A stretch of DNA of 64,000 nucleotides from Bacteroides ihuae (GCF_900104585.1 NZ_FNVX01000006.1:744001-808000), one strand, 5' to 3'. Positions 45,202-55,093 are shown, counted from the first letter of the stretch. The notes: generated by a model from the letters alone, not told the origin. Program-made: numbers and translations.

Positions 45202-47004
45202 TTATTCGTACATTTTATCAATCAGTTCTTTGTAGTTCTGAGCAACCATCGCTCGTTTCAGTTTAAGCGTATTGGTAAGCTCACCACGCTCCATGCTGAA
45301 AGCTTCGGGCAACAAGGTAAAACGCTTAATTTGTTCGTAATGAGCGAATTGTTGTTGCAATGTATCGATGCGTGCTTTAAACAGCCCCTGTATTTTAGGG
45401 TGTTGCAACAACTCATCCATAGTCTTATATTCAAGTCCTTTCTCTTTGGCATACTCTTCTACAAAGCTGTAAACCGGAACGATAAGGGCAGATACAAACT
45501 TACGTTGATCGGCAACAACTGCTATTTGATCAATGAAACGATCTACAACAAGTTTTGTTTCCAGCGCTTGTGGAGCAATGTATTTCCCATTTGACGTTTT
45601 AAACAAGTCTTTTATCCTTTCGGTCAGATAAAGTTGTCCATCTTTAAAATATCCGGCATCTCCCGTATGAAACCAACCTTCTTTATCAATAGCTGCCGCT
45701 GTAGCCTCACTTTTTTTATAATATCCTTTGGTAATCGTTTTACCACGAAGCAGAATTTCATTATTCTCACCTATCTTCACCTCTAATCCAGGCATTACTT
45801 CTCCTACCGAACCAATTTCATAGCCAGTCTTCCAAGTACACGATACAGTAGCTGTTGATTCCGTAAGACCATAGCCAGTTAGCATGTCAATGCCCACTGA
45901 ATGCACAAATTCACAGATTTCATCAGAGATAGCAGCACCGGCTGTTGGAAAGAAGTTCCCATTCTCTATCCCAATAGTTTTCTTAAGCAACGAATAGATT
46001 GTCTTCTCATAAAATTTATACTTCAACTGAATCATCAAAGGAGGCGTTTTTCCTTTACGCAGATAGTCAACATTGTGTATTTTACCCACCTTTATGGCAT
46101 CAAGCATTAATGATTTTTTCAGCCCGGTTGTTTCTGCAATCTTCTCTTGAACGCCTGCATATACCTTCTCCCAAAAACGAGGAACACTACACATGAGTGT
46201 AGGGCGAATTTCTTTAATCGTCGTCTGAATATCAGCCGGACGAAGATTGATACAGATCTGAACGCCTTTGCTAACACAAAGGTAGCTCCATGCTTTTTCA
46301 AAGACGTGAGTAAGTGGAAGAAAATTCATTGAGACATCCTCATCGGTCATTGTCTTCAGCCGAACATCATGCGTGTGAAAGATTTCCAAATAGCAAGAAT
46401 GATGTAACATCACTCCCTTAGGTTCACCTGTTGTACCTGATGTATAAAGAATATTAGCCAAATCATTTTCACTAGCACGCGAAGTACGTTCTATCACAAT
46501 GTCGGGATTTGTCAGGGTAATGCCCAATTTAATAAAATCATCAAAATAAAGAGAAGTAGTATCACGAGCATCCTTTATCACAGAACGATCGAAAATGATG
46601 ATTTTCTGAAGAGAAGGACAAAATCCGAAAATGCTAAACGCCGCATCATATTGCAACTGTTCGCCCACAAAAAGGAAGCGGATTTGAGCATCATCAATGA
46701 TGTATTGAGCTTGAGCAGGAGAACTTGTTGCATAAAGTGGAACAGTTACGGCTCTATTAGCAAATGCAGAAAAGTCTACATAAAGACATTCTGGTTTGTT
46801 TTGAGAGAAAATACCGATATTCTCCTCCTCCTCTACACCAAGAGCAGCCAACGCATCAGCTCCTTTCGTTACTGTGTCAGAAAACTGAATCCATGTAACC
46901 GGAATCCATTGAGCCTTTTCGTAGTCACGATATTTTAAGGCTACTTTTTCGCCATATTTTTCGGCCTGGCGATGAACTAAGACAGATAAATGATGATAAG
47001 TCAT
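45202..47004 (-). CDS. Long-chain fatty acid--CoA ligase (AMP-forming)
   Basis: This 600-residue ANL-superfamily enzyme activates fatty acids to acyl-AMP and then acyl-CoA. Visible motifs are the P-loop-like ILYTSGTTGEPKGVMLHH, the A5 motif GYGLTESTATV, the A7-A8 hinge region WFHTGDAGYFKDGQLYLTERIKDLFKTSNGKYIAP and a C-terminal A10 Lys region (LKLKRAMV). No signal peptide; it is likely peripheral at the cytoplasmic membrane. Length and helical insert resemble the FadD15-type found in Bacteroidetes. Monocistronic, with its own -7 box and terminator. It may feed exogenous fatty acids into phospholipid or glycine-lipid synthesis (inference). Confidence 0.9.
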   Translation of the reverse strand: MTYHHLSVLVHRQAEKYGEKVALKYRDYEKAQWIPVTWIQFSDTVTKGADALAALGVEEEENIGIFSQNKPECLYVDFSAFANRAVTVPLYATSSPAQAQYIIDDAQIRFLFVGEQLQYDAAFSIFGFCPSLQKIIIFDRSVIKDARDTTSLYFDDFIKLGITLTNPDIVIERTSRASENDLANILYTSGTTGEPKGVMLHHSCYLEIFHTHDVRLKTMTDEDVSMNFLPLTHVFEKAWSYLCVSKGVQICINLRPADIQTTIKEIRPTLMCSVPRFWEKVYAGVQEKIAETTGLKKSLMLDAIKVGKIHNVDYLRKGKTPPLMIQLKYKFYEKTIYSLLKKTIGIENGNFFPTAGAAISDEICEFVHSVGIDMLTGYGLTESTATVSCTWKTGYEIGSVGEVMPGLEVKIGENNEILLRGKTITKGYYKKSEATAAAIDKEGWFHTGDAGYFKDGQLYLTERIKDLFKTSNGKYIAPQALETKLVVDRFIDQIAVVADQRKFVSALIVPVYSFVEEYAKEKGLEYKTMDELLQHPKIQGLFKARIDTLQQQFAHYEQIKRFTLLPEAFSMERGELTNTLKLKRAMVAQNYKELIDKMYE

Positions 47005-47029
47005 ATCTTTTATTGTTAGTATTTGCCTG

Positions 47030-47037
47030 CAAAGGTA
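47030..47037 (-). promoter_or_regulatory. -7 promoter element of the acyl-CoA ligase gene
   Basis: Minus strand reads TACCTTTG, an exact TAnnTTTG match 25 bases upstream of the start codon. Confidence 0.5.
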
Positions 47038-47194
47038 CCGTTTAATTTGAAATTATCAGTAGCCTCAAGAGATTTATTTAAAGATGGAGAATCAAGCTAT
47101 TAGCCATTTATAGAACAGAGAATAGTTGCCATAGCAACTTAATTAATTACCTAATATTAGATTTCAATACACACAAGCAACATAACATTTTGCT

Positions 47195-47202
47195 TATATT
47201 TG
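47195..47202 (+). promoter_or_regulatory. -7 promoter element of the ArgE-like gene
   Basis: TATATTTG matches TAnnTTTG, 22 bases before the start codon. Confidence 0.45.
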
Positions 47203-47224
47203 CAAAACTAATATATTTCATAAT

Positions 47225-48292
47225 ATGATAAATAACAACTCAGAAATATTGGCAGAAGCCATCGGACTATTAAAATCCTTGATAAGTATTCCTTCAATAA
47301 GTCGTGAAGAAGCAGTTGCAGCGGACTTTTTACAGAATTATATCGAAGCCGTAGGCATGGAAACCGGTCGCAAAGGAAATAATGTATGGTGCCTGAGCCC
47401 GATGTTTAGCATTGGGAAACCGACGATACTACTTAACTCACACATCGATACGGTGAAGCCTGTTAATGGTTGGCGTAAAGATCCCTTCACTCCTCGTGAA
47501 GAAAACGGTAAGCTATACGGATTAGGAAGCAATGACGCGGGTGCCAGTTTGGTCACATTGCTACAGATATTCTTGGTTTTATGTCGCAAAGAGCAAAATT
47601 ATAATCTGGTTTATCTGGCTTCCTGCGAAGAAGAAATCTCAGGGAAGAGCGGTATAGAAAGTGTATTGTCAGGATTACCTCCTATTGCTTTTGCCATAGT
47701 GGGTGAGCCAACAGAAATGCATCCGGCCATAGCTGAGAAAGGCTTAATGGTATTAGATGTTGTTGCCGTCGGCCGGGCTGGGCACGCCGCCCGCGATGAA
47801 GGAGACAATGCTATTTACAAAGTTCTGAAAGACATTGAGTGGTTCCGTGACTACCGATTTGAGAAAGAATCTCCATTACTCGGTCCAGTAAAGATGAGTG
47901 TAACTCAAATCAATGCAGGGACTCAACACAATGTCGTACCCGACCGATGCACCTTCGTTGTAGATGTTCGCAGCAACGAACTCTATTCCAACGAAGAGCT
48001 TTTTAATGAAATTCAGCGACATATATTGAGCGAAGCTAAAGCCCGCTCTTTCCGCCTCAACTCATCGAGCATCGCAATAGATCACTCTTTCGTGAAGAAA
48101 GCCGTTAAACTAGGCAAGGTACCCTATGGCTCCCCAACTCTTTCCGATCAGTCGTTAATGTCTTTCCCATCTGTAAAAATGGGCCCCGGACGTTCGTCAC
48201 GTTCTCACACTGCAGATGAATATATCATGATAAAGGAACTGGAAGAGGCAATAGAACTTTATACCGCTTTACTTGATGGTTTCATACTATAA
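47225..48292 (+). CDS. argE: M20 family metallohydrolase, ArgE-like ornithine deacylase
   Basis: This 355-residue cytoplasmic zinc hydrolase shows the M20 metal and catalytic residues in order: LLNSHIDTVKP (first His/Asp), GSNDAGASL (bridging Asp), CEEEISG (catalytic Glu and metal Glu), GEPTEMHPAIAEKG and the late metal His in RSHTADEY. The dimerisation domain lies between (about 170-280). The closest annotated type in Bacteroides is acetylornithine deacetylase. In this phylum arginine synthesis runs through N-succinyl intermediates, so the true substrate may be N-succinylornithine. No other arg gene is adjacent, so the role rests on family resemblance. Confidence 0.75.
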   Translation: MINNNSEILAEAIGLLKSLISIPSISREEAVAADFLQNYIEAVGMETGRKGNNVWCLSPMFSIGKPTILLNSHIDTVKPVNGWRKDPFTPREENGKLYGLGSNDAGASLVTLLQIFLVLCRKEQNYNLVYLASCEEEISGKSGIESVLSGLPPIAFAIVGEPTEMHPAIAEKGLMVLDVVAVGRAGHAARDEGDNAIYKVLKDIEWFRDYRFEKESPLLGPVKMSVTQINAGTQHNVVPDRCTFVVDVRSNELYSNEELFNEIQRHILSEAKARSFRLNSSSIAIDHSFVKKAVKLGKVPYGSPTLSDQSLMSFPSVKMGPGRSSRSHTADEYIMIKELEEAIELYTALLDGFIL

Positions 48293-48397
48293 TGGCACAA
48301 ATCTATTCTGCCTAGAAGTGATTTTTCACCTTGAATTTATTCATAAGCTTACTATATTATAGTAATGCCTGCATGGGAGAACATTTGTTAGTATGCA

Positions 48398-48433
48398 AAA
48401 AGCCTCTCTGTAAAAATTTACAGAGAGGCTTTT
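48398..48433. terminator. Bidirectional terminator between convergent genes
   Basis: Seventeen perfectly paired positions (48398-48414 with 48417-48433) with A/T runs at the base, between the ArgE-like gene and the EnvC-like gene. Confidence 0.85.
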
Positions 48434-48455
48434 CGTTTCTAGCTTTATGATTCCA

Positions 48456-49793
48456 CTAGCGATTAATCCAAGGTTCAGGATTCAGTTTCTCTTTCTCGCG
48501 CCGTAGCTGAAAATGAAGTACTGTACGACCATTGTCACTTAAATCTGAGAAGACCTGTCCAATACTCTGTTTTGTGCTCACCGTTTCACCTTGTTTTACA
48601 GAGGCAGAAGAGAGGTTGCAATACACAGAAATATAGTCACCATGGCGAATCAAAATATTAAATAAGCCATTCAGTTGAAATACAGCCGCCACTTTGCCTT
48701 CAAAGATAGCTCGTGCCTGAGCACCGGGACGCCCTTGTATATCAATACCTTTATTGTCTAACTTCACATTTCGCAATCCCTCTACAGCGTACTCGCCATA
48801 ATGACTAACTATAATATACGAACCCGAAATAGGGACTGGCAATCGACCTCTATTATTTGCGAAATTACCGGAGAGCTCACGGTCGGCTTTGCTCATAGAA
48901 TAGCTTTCCAGCGGTTTAGCCTTTTTCCTCGTACGAGCTATTGTCGAAGTAGGCTTTTTTTCGGATTTACTGTCAGATTTGGATTCAGATTTTCGACGAG
49001 CCTCCTCCTTACGACGGGCTTCTTCCTCACGTCTCGCTTCCTCTTCAGCACGCTTGCGAGCCTTCTCTATCTCTTCCGCAATCAATCGATCAATACGAGC
49101 ATTTAAATTATTAGCTTCACGACGTTTACGTTGAATCTCACTCTGCAATCCTTTTTGTTTCTTCTGCAAATTGGCTACAATCGTACGTTTTTGCTTCTCC
49201 TGCGACTCTAATTTCGCTCTTTCTTGCTCACGCTCTTTCAGCAAATTTTCTTTAGCCCTCTTCACTTGGCTCAGTTCTGTCTTTTTACGACTGACTTGCT
49301 GCTGCTTTCTAAGAATCTCCTCCCCTTGCAGCCTTTGATAAGTAGCATATTCGTTAACGTACCTCAAGCGACGATACATTTTGCTTAAATCATCAGCGGA
49401 AAAGATAAACATTAACTTCTCTTCTATCGACTTATTTTTATAAAGGTATTGAACGGATGATTCGTATTTTTTCTTTTTATCTGTTAAATCCTTTTGCAAA
49501 CCGCGAAGCTGACGTCCCAAAGAAGATAATTCCTCTCCAATAGCCTCTACATCTTTATTAATAGAAGAGATATAGCGTTTCCGTTCATCTATTTGTCCAC
49601 TAAGCGCAGCCAAACCATTCAGTTGGCTACCCACATCCTTCTTCGTATTTTTAAGCAATGATTCTGTATCTGCAATTTGTTTTTGCAAACTACCCCGCTT
49701 ACTCTCCAATTCTTTTATCAGCTTATTAGACTGCGCAAACAAGATAGTTACCGAGCAAAAAAACAATATTAGCAGAACAAAGAAACGTTTCAT
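48456..49793 (-). CDS. EnvC-like murein hydrolase activator (coiled coil plus degenerate M23)
   Basis: This 445-residue protein has a signal peptide ending LFAQ (residue 21). A long coiled coil follows (about 22-245, very rich in K/E/R, ending in an RRKEEARRK stretch), then a basic Ser/Lys linker and a C-terminal LytM/M23 fold (about 320-440). The zinc ligands are largely lost: the first His position reads NKGIDI instead of HxGxD, and the final HxH is VLHFQ. Like EnvC, it probably binds and activates amidases for cell separation rather than cutting peptidoglycan itself. Last gene of the dut-TPR-DUF4292 operon, overlapping the previous gene by 4 bases. Confidence 0.85.
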   Translation of the reverse strand: MKRFFVLLILFFCSVTILFAQSNKLIKELESKRGSLQKQIADTESLLKNTKKDVGSQLNGLAALSGQIDERKRYISSINKDVEAIGEELSSLGRQLRGLQKDLTDKKKKYESSVQYLYKNKSIEEKLMFIFSADDLSKMYRRLRYVNEYATYQRLQGEEILRKQQQVSRKKTELSQVKRAKENLLKEREQERAKLESQEKQKRTIVANLQKKQKGLQSEIQRKRREANNLNARIDRLIAEEIEKARKRAEEEARREEEARRKEEARRKSESKSDSKSEKKPTSTIARTRKKAKPLESYSMSKADRELSGNFANNRGRLPVPISGSYIIVSHYGEYAVEGLRNVKLDNKGIDIQGRPGAQARAIFEGKVAAVFQLNGLFNILIRHGDYISVYCNLSSASVKQGETVSTKQSIGQVFSDLSDNGRTVLHFQLRREKEKLNPEPWINR

Positions 49794-50359
49794 AAAGTTA
49801 GTAACAGTTTTATCAGATCATTTAATTCTACTTGGGTGTATTTAGCCGATACTTCGGTAGGCGCAAGTTCTATCTCAGAAGCAGAAAAATCATACAACTG
49901 CAAACGAGCCTCATTCAAAGAAGAAATCCCTAACTCTTTACCGGTGAAGGTTGATTTACCTGCAGGTAGAGCAGCGTCAAATAATAATTTCTCTAGCTTG
50001 GCAAAGCTACTCCCCTTAGGAAGCAAAGGAGTCAATTCACTCTTTTCTGCACGAACAAAGCGCTTATTCATGCGATCAAGAAGCAAAACTTCATCAGGCG
50101 TGATTTCAATTCTAGCTACTTCCGTCCTTATAATAGGCAACTGCACCGATAATTGAATTCGCTCATCACTCTTCATTTTCATATACCCGCCCATCGTCAC
50201 CTTATCTCCTTTGTAAGGAACGGTAAGCTGAATTTTTGAAGATAAGTAACGAGGCATATCTGGTTCTGCAGGTGCAACAATTGTGCGAGTACTTTTACAA
50301 CCCGTCAATAATGCCATACAAAGAAACAGAAAAGGCAATACTTTTGTTATTCTTTTCAT
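49790..50359 (-). CDS. DUF4292 family lipoprotein
   Basis: This 189-residue protein has a lipobox (ALLTGC, Cys21). The mature part is beta-rich (SSKIQLTVPYKGDKVTMGGYMKMK, ITPDEVLLLDRMNKRFVRA), resembling LolA/LolB-like lipoprotein-carrier folds, and matches the DUF4292 type. It may handle lipoproteins or lipid in the periplasm, but no function is proven. It overlaps both neighbours by 4 bases (ATGA), so translation is coupled to the TPR lipoprotein upstream and the EnvC-like factor downstream. Confidence 0.78.
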   Translation of the reverse strand: MKRITKVLPFLFLCMALLTGCKSTRTIVAPAEPDMPRYLSSKIQLTVPYKGDKVTMGGYMKMKSDERIQLSVQLPIIRTEVARIEITPDEVLLLDRMNKRFVRAEKSELTPLLPKGSSFAKLEKLLFDAALPAGKSTFTGKELGISSLNEARLQLYDFSASEIELAPTEVSAKYTQVELNDLIKLLLTL

Positions 50360-52167
50360 TCAGCTATGTATTTTTTCTTTTCTATTTTTTGTTTTAATGT
50401 CTCCGATTTGTTCCCCATATCAAGGGCCTTATGCCAATATTCCATGGCTCCTTTCACATCTCCCGTCATAAAATAGATGTCACCACAATGCTCTACCACT
50501 ACATCACTCTTATCCCCGCCATTTTTCATAGCATCATCCATATAAATACGAGCCTCCGCATAATTACCTTTCTCGAAAAGTATCCAAGCATACGTATCTA
50601 AATAGGTTGCATTATTGGGTTCTGCTTTCACGGTTTTATAACTCATTTCTTCAGCTTTATCCAAATCACGGTGTTCTACTGACAGATAATAGGCATAATT
50701 ATTGAGTGCACCTATATTTGATGGATTATAAACCAATGCAGAGTCATAAGCCGCATAAGCTTCGGTGATCTGTTTTTTAGTATGGTAAATGTCTCCCATC
50801 ATGCTATAAAAGTCAGAAACCACTTCCTTCTTGCTATCAGCCGTAACATGCGTCAATGCTTTTTTATAAACATTCAGAGCATCATCCCATCGGTCAGCCT
50901 GATAATAAGCTATGCCGAGATAGAAATAAAGTTCCAATGACTCGGGAGTAGCTTCAATACCCGGTTCACAGAGCTTAATAACTTGTTCATAATCGTTGGC
51001 ACGAACAGCCGACCCTAGAAGCATCATTCGAGCGGCCGTATTTGTAGGATCTATCTGAATCACTTGCCAAAGTACCGGAATAGACTTCTTTTCCATCCCT
51101 TTTGATAATAGGTATTGCGAATAAAGCATCGGTATCTGAGAATCTTCAGTATCTTGCAGCATCATGCGCTCAAAGATTGCCATTACTTCCGTGCTATCTT
51201 TTCCATCTTGCTCAGATTGCACAATGAATTCTCGCATAACGTTCACTTTTGTTTCAGCCGGAACTTTGCGATTCATTAATAACGTGTCAAGCTGTTGTTC
51301 ATATAGCATCTTTTGTCCGGTTTGCTCATAATAGGAAGCCAATGAGAAAAGTGCCATAGCATTGTCGGGTTCCACAGCCAATACTTTTTGATATGTGTCG
51401 TAAGCTTCTTTTTTCTTACCATTCTGCAAATAAACATCACCTAATAAAGTAAGATATCGCATATCCATCGGATATTCCTTTGCCAAGCTTTCTATCTCCT
51501 GAAAGGCTTTCTTATCATCTTCCGTCTGGAGGTAAATGCGGAACTTCTCCATACTAAGCTGTTCATTTTTCCCCAGAATATCCTCTAGGCGATCCAGTGT
51601 AAAAATCACTTTGCCATAGTCTTTCTGCTGATTATAGAGATCGACCAAGCTAAACAGGGATTCTCTACGAGTAGGAAAACGAGAGACCATTGATTCGAGA
51701 AACGAGATAGCTTTTTCTTTTTGTTCTTGTTGCTGATACAAGCTGACCAGTGCCTGACTATACCAATAGTTATCCGGCTCATTCGCCACAGCTTTTTCAA
51801 GAGCATCTTGTCCTTGCGTTACTTGCTTAAGGAACAGATAAAATTGAGATATCTCATAAAGTGCTGAAGATGCATTGGGGTTCAGGTCGAGGCAATGCCT
51901 AAATAAATCGAATGCTGAATCATATTCTCCTTTTGATTTGAAACGGGTTGCCTCCAGAAAGAAATAATCGTACTTTCGTTGTTGATCAAACGCCAGTGTA
52001 TCAGAAACTGCACTCATCAATTCACCACGCTTCTGTATCTTACTTGAAGAAGAACAAGAACTAAACAGAACTACTGATACAAACAAACTAACCAATAATG
52101 CTTTGCAAAATCGTAGTATCTTTTGATCACAATGCAGATTTCTTATCCTAAATTTATTATTAATCAT
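50356..52167 (-). CDS. Tetratricopeptide-repeat lipoprotein
   Basis: This 603-residue protein has an extended basic N-terminus and lipobox (VVLFSSC, Cys38). About a dozen TPR units follow, for example GEYDSAFDLFRHCLDLNPN, GKKKEAYDTYQKVLAVEPDN, DRWDDALNVYKKALTHV and GNYAEARIYMDDAMKNGGD. Such outer-membrane-anchored TPR proteins scaffold envelope complexes; no enzyme domain is present. It starts the tight run with DUF4292 and EnvC-like genes (4-base overlaps) and lies 46 bases after dut. Conserved linkage suggests an envelope assembly role. Confidence 0.85.
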   Translation of the reverse strand: MINNKFRIRNLHCDQKILRFCKALLVSLFVSVVLFSSCSSSSKIQKRGELMSAVSDTLAFDQQRKYDYFFLEATRFKSKGEYDSAFDLFRHCLDLNPNASSALYEISQFYLFLKQVTQGQDALEKAVANEPDNYWYSQALVSLYQQQEQKEKAISFLESMVSRFPTRRESLFSLVDLYNQQKDYGKVIFTLDRLEDILGKNEQLSMEKFRIYLQTEDDKKAFQEIESLAKEYPMDMRYLTLLGDVYLQNGKKKEAYDTYQKVLAVEPDNAMALFSLASYYEQTGQKMLYEQQLDTLLMNRKVPAETKVNVMREFIVQSEQDGKDSTEVMAIFERMMLQDTEDSQIPMLYSQYLLSKGMEKKSIPVLWQVIQIDPTNTAARMMLLGSAVRANDYEQVIKLCEPGIEATPESLELYFYLGIAYYQADRWDDALNVYKKALTHVTADSKKEVVSDFYSMMGDIYHTKKQITEAYAAYDSALVYNPSNIGALNNYAYYLSVEHRDLDKAEEMSYKTVKAEPNNATYLDTYAWILFEKGNYAEARIYMDDAMKNGGDKSDVVVEHCGDIYFMTGDVKGAMEYWHKALDMGNKSETLKQKIEKKKYIAE

Positions 52168-52213
52168 TCTTTTACAATATAATAATTAAGTAACCTCAAT
52201 GCACAACAATGGG

Positions 52214-52648
52214 TCAGTCTTTGCCTGTATGACCAAAGCCTCCGACACCACGTACAGTTTCACTTAAGATGTTTACCTCTTGCCATTCTGCCTGCTCATG
52301 TCGGGCTATTACCATCTGAGCAATACGTTCGCCATCTTCAACAACAAATGGTTCGGCCGACAGATTGACGAGGATGATACAAATTTCACCACGATAATCA
52401 GCGTCAATTGTTCCGGGCGAATTAAGGACAGTAACGCCTTTCTTAATGGCCAAACCGCTGCGAGGTCGCACTTGTGCTTCGTAACCCTGTGGAAGGGCAA
52501 TATACAAACCGGTAGGAACCAAGCATCTTTGCAAAGGGGCCAACATAATAGATTCGGATATATTCGCGCGTATATCCATTCCGGCTGACAGCTCAGTAGC
52601 ATATGCGGGGAGAGGATGCTTTGATTTATTAATGACTTGTATATTCAT
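52214..52648 (-). CDS. dut: dUTP diphosphatase
   Basis: This 144-residue trimeric dUTPase converts dUTP to dUMP and pyrophosphate. All five family motifs are visible: AGMDIRA (1), [10 protein letters not shown] (2), [10 protein letters not shown] (3, with the uracil-pocket Tyr), GERIAQMVI (4) and [10 protein letters not shown] (5, C-terminal arm). Full normal length. It is transcribed ahead of the TPR lipoprotein gene and divergently from dgt, so two nucleotide-pool sanitising genes share one 104-base promoter region. Confidence 0.95.
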   Translation of the reverse strand: MNIQVINKSKHPLPAYATELSAGMDIRANISESIMLAPLQRCLVPTGLYIALPQGYEAQVRPRSGLAIKKGVTVLNSPGTIDADYRGEICIILVNLSAEPFVVEDGERIAQMVIARHEQAEWQEVNILSETVRGVGGFGHTGKD

Positions 52649-52706
52649 AACTCAACCTTGTTTACTTTTTAATTTGCGAAAATAGGCATTTTGGACCTAT
52701 TTTTCA

Positions 52707-52714
52707 TACATTTG
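52707..52714 (+). promoter_or_regulatory. Candidate -7 promoter element of dgt
   Basis: TACATTTG matches TAnnTTTG, 38 bases upstream of the dgt start; no well-spaced -33 box. Confidence 0.4.
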
Positions 52715-52752
52715 CAGTTAATAACGGTTAATGATTAATTTATAACGACAAT

Positions 52753-54078
52753 ATGGATTGGAGACAATTGATTTCAGCAAAACGCTTTGGCATGGAAGAA
52801 TTTCACGAAGCCAGACAAGAAAATCGCTCTGAATTTCAGCGAGACTATGACCGACTAGTATTCTCTGCTCCTTTTCGTCGCTTACAAAACAAAACACAAG
52901 TTTTCCCATTGCCGGGAAGTATATTTGTGCACAACCGATTGACTCACAGTCTCGAAGTGTCATGCGTTGGACGCTCGCTCGGAAATGATAGCGCCAAAGC
53001 AATTCTCCGAAAAAAACCTGAATTAGAAGACTCATTTCTTCCAGAAATTGGATCGATTGTTTCCGCTGCTTGCTTGGCGCATGATTTAGGGAATCCTCCC
53101 TTTGGTCACTCAGGTGAAAAAGCTATTTCAACTTATTTTTCCGAAGGTAAAGGGGTAGCATTAAGAGATAAATTTTCCACCGCTGAATGGGAAGACTTGA
53201 TCCATTTTGAAGGTAATGCAAATGCTTTCCGCCTACTAACCCATCAATTTGAAGGAAGGCGCAAAGGGGGATTTGCAATGACCTATTCAACGCTAGCTTC
53301 TATAGTGAAATATCCCTATTCATCGAGCTTAGCAGGAGATAAATCTAAATTTGGCTTCTTTGTCTCTGAAGAAGAAGCTTTTCAACGCATTGCCTCTGAA
53401 CTGGGAATTATTCGGCTAAAGGAGCAGCCACTTAAATATGTCCGCTATCCGCTTGTCTACCTCGTAGAAGCGGCGGATGACATCTGTTATCAAATGATGG
53501 ACATTGAAGATGCACATAAACTAAAAATACTCACCACTAACGAAACGATAGACTTACTCATGGGCTATTTTAATAAAGACAAGCAAGCACATATCAGTAA
53601 GACCTTTGCGATAGTTAGCGATAAAAACGAGCAAATTGCTTATTTACGCTCATCTGTGATCGGCTTACTTATTAAAGAATGTACCAGAATATTTGTAGAA
53701 AACGAAGAAGAGATCCTTAACGGAACATTCGAAGGCCCACTAATCAAGAATATCTCGGAAATACCTGCTCTAGCCTACAGAAAGTGCACAGCCGTTTCCG
53801 TCGATAAGATATATCGTTCACGTGATGTATTAGACATTGAGCTTGCTGGTTTTAAGGTAATCAACACCCTGCTCGAATTAATGATTGATGCTGTTATATC
53901 ACCAGAGAAAGCTTACTCAAAGCTTCTTATCAATCGCGTATCGGACCAATATAATATAAAAGCGCCCGCACTCTTCGAAAGAGTACAGGCGGTATTGGAT
54001 TTTGTTTCGGGCATGACGGATGTCTTTGCTCTCGATCTATATCGGAAAATAAACGGAAACAGCCTTCCTGCAGTATAA
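52753..54078 (+). CDS. dgt: Deoxyguanosinetriphosphate triphosphohydrolase (HD domain)
   Basis: This 441-residue enzyme cleaves dNTPs, typically dGTP, into deoxynucleoside and triphosphate. The HD-domain metal ligands appear as HNRLTHSLEVS (first His), AHDLGNPPFGHSGE (His-Asp pair and following His) and YLVEAADDICYQ (second Asp). The N-terminal DRLVFSAPFRRLQNKTQVF is typical of the Dgt family. It may balance dNTP pools or limit phages. Its stop is 4 bases from the stop of the convergent glsB-like gene, with no terminator visible between, so 3' antisense overlap is likely. Confidence 0.9.
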   Translation: MDWRQLISAKRFGMEEFHEARQENRSEFQRDYDRLVFSAPFRRLQNKTQVFPLPGSIFVHNRLTHSLEVSCVGRSLGNDSAKAILRKKPELEDSFLPEIGSIVSAACLAHDLGNPPFGHSGEKAISTYFSEGKGVALRDKFSTAEWEDLIHFEGNANAFRLLTHQFEGRRKGGFAMTYSTLASIVKYPYSSSLAGDKSKFGFFVSEEEAFQRIASELGIIRLKEQPLKYVRYPLVYLVEAADDICYQMMDIEDAHKLKILTTNETIDLLMGYFNKDKQAHISKTFAIVSDKNEQIAYLRSSVIGLLIKECTRIFVENEEEILNGTFEGPLIKNISEIPALAYRKCTAVSVDKIYRSRDVLDIELAGFKVINTLLELMIDAVISPEKAYSKLLINRVSDQYNIKAPALFERVQAVLDFVSGMTDVFALDLYRKINGNSLPAV

Positions 54079-54082
54079 TAGA

Positions 54083-55069
54083 TTAATGAGGAGTGTAAAA
54101 CACCTGATTTGCTCCGGAAGTCAATTCGCAACCCTGAGGGTTATCCTCAATGAATGATTGGATATGGCGCATCCGCTTATCTTCCAAAATCTCATCAACT
54201 GCAATTAATATTCCAGTTTCTTCCACATCTCCAAAACCGTAGTTTATTGCCGTACCAAACATTTTCATGGTAGGACTAAGTCCCATATAAGCATTAACCA
54301 AAGGAGGTATATTATAACCTAATTTCCGAACCTCCGTATTCAATATTTTATAATCGTCCTTAAAGGCATTTTTGCAGAACAAATTAGCTAATTCTTGCTC
54401 ATTAGCCTCAATTTCAAGCGGTTTCATCGGAGTGATAAGACCTTCTTTATCTGCAAAATGCTTTTTCAAAAAGTAAAGAATCATATCACGCCCTTGACGA
54501 TGAAAACTCGGATACATCGTTACTTTACCAAAAAAATACTTCACTTCAGGCATCACCACGGTAAGAGCTCCCAAGCCATCCCATAAATTATCTAAAGCAT
54601 ACAATCCTTTGCTGCCTGAGCGGGTAGACTGGTATTCGAGCGTAACAAATGAGCGTCCCAATTCAATAGTAGTAGGCAAATATTCTTTCAAGAACTTCTC
54701 AGAAAAATTGAACATGTGAGAGGTAGCCAAAATGGGGTGCCCTTTTTCGTCTAGGCATACGTCAGTACCACGAATATAGCGATAACCACCTAGAATTTCT
54801 TCTGCTTCAGGATTCCATACAATCAATTGCTTGTAAGCATTCTCCATGGTGTCATACTCATCAATATCCACTGAAAGACCACACCCTCCACCAGCTGCTC
54901 GAAAAGCAATCTCACGCAGACGTCCAATCTCTTTCATCGTATCCGGTGAATCTTGATGAGTAATAATATAAATTTGATTATTACTCTTATTAGTCAAGCG
55001 TAGCCGTTTGTCTTCCGTCAATTCAGCTTTAAGTAGTTCTTTGCTTACCGGTGCAATAATTTCTTCCAT
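54083..55069 (-). CDS. glsB: GlsB-like N-acyltransferase (glycine lipid / commendamide synthesis)
   Basis: This 328-residue GNAT/hemolysin-type acyltransferase has the core ILGGYRYIRGTDVCL, ELGRSFVTLEYQSTRSGSKGLYALDNLW and FFGKVTMYPSFHRQGRDMILYFL. Proteins of this type in Bacteroides join 3-hydroxy-palmitoyl chains from ACP to glycine, making commendamide, the precursor of glycine lipids (recalled from work on B. thetaiotaomicron gls genes). It lies 24 bases downstream of the GlsA-like gene in one operon. Cytoplasmic, no signal peptide. I infer the substrate from family and neighbour. Confidence 0.8.
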   Translation of the reverse strand: MEEIIAPVSKELLKAELTEDKRLRLTNKSNNQIYIITHQDSPDTMKEIGRLREIAFRAAGGGCGLSVDIDEYDTMENAYKQLIVWNPEAEEILGGYRYIRGTDVCLDEKGHPILATSHMFNFSEKFLKEYLPTTIELGRSFVTLEYQSTRSGSKGLYALDNLWDGLGALTVVMPEVKYFFGKVTMYPSFHRQGRDMILYFLKKHFADKEGLITPMKPLEIEANEQELANLFCKNAFKDDYKILNTEVRKLGYNIPPLVNAYMGLSPTMKMFGTAINYGFGDVEETGILIAVDEILEDKRMRHIQSFIEDNPQGCELTSGANQVFYTPH

Positions 55070-55093
55070 ATCCTTCGTTAGTAGTGTCTTTAT

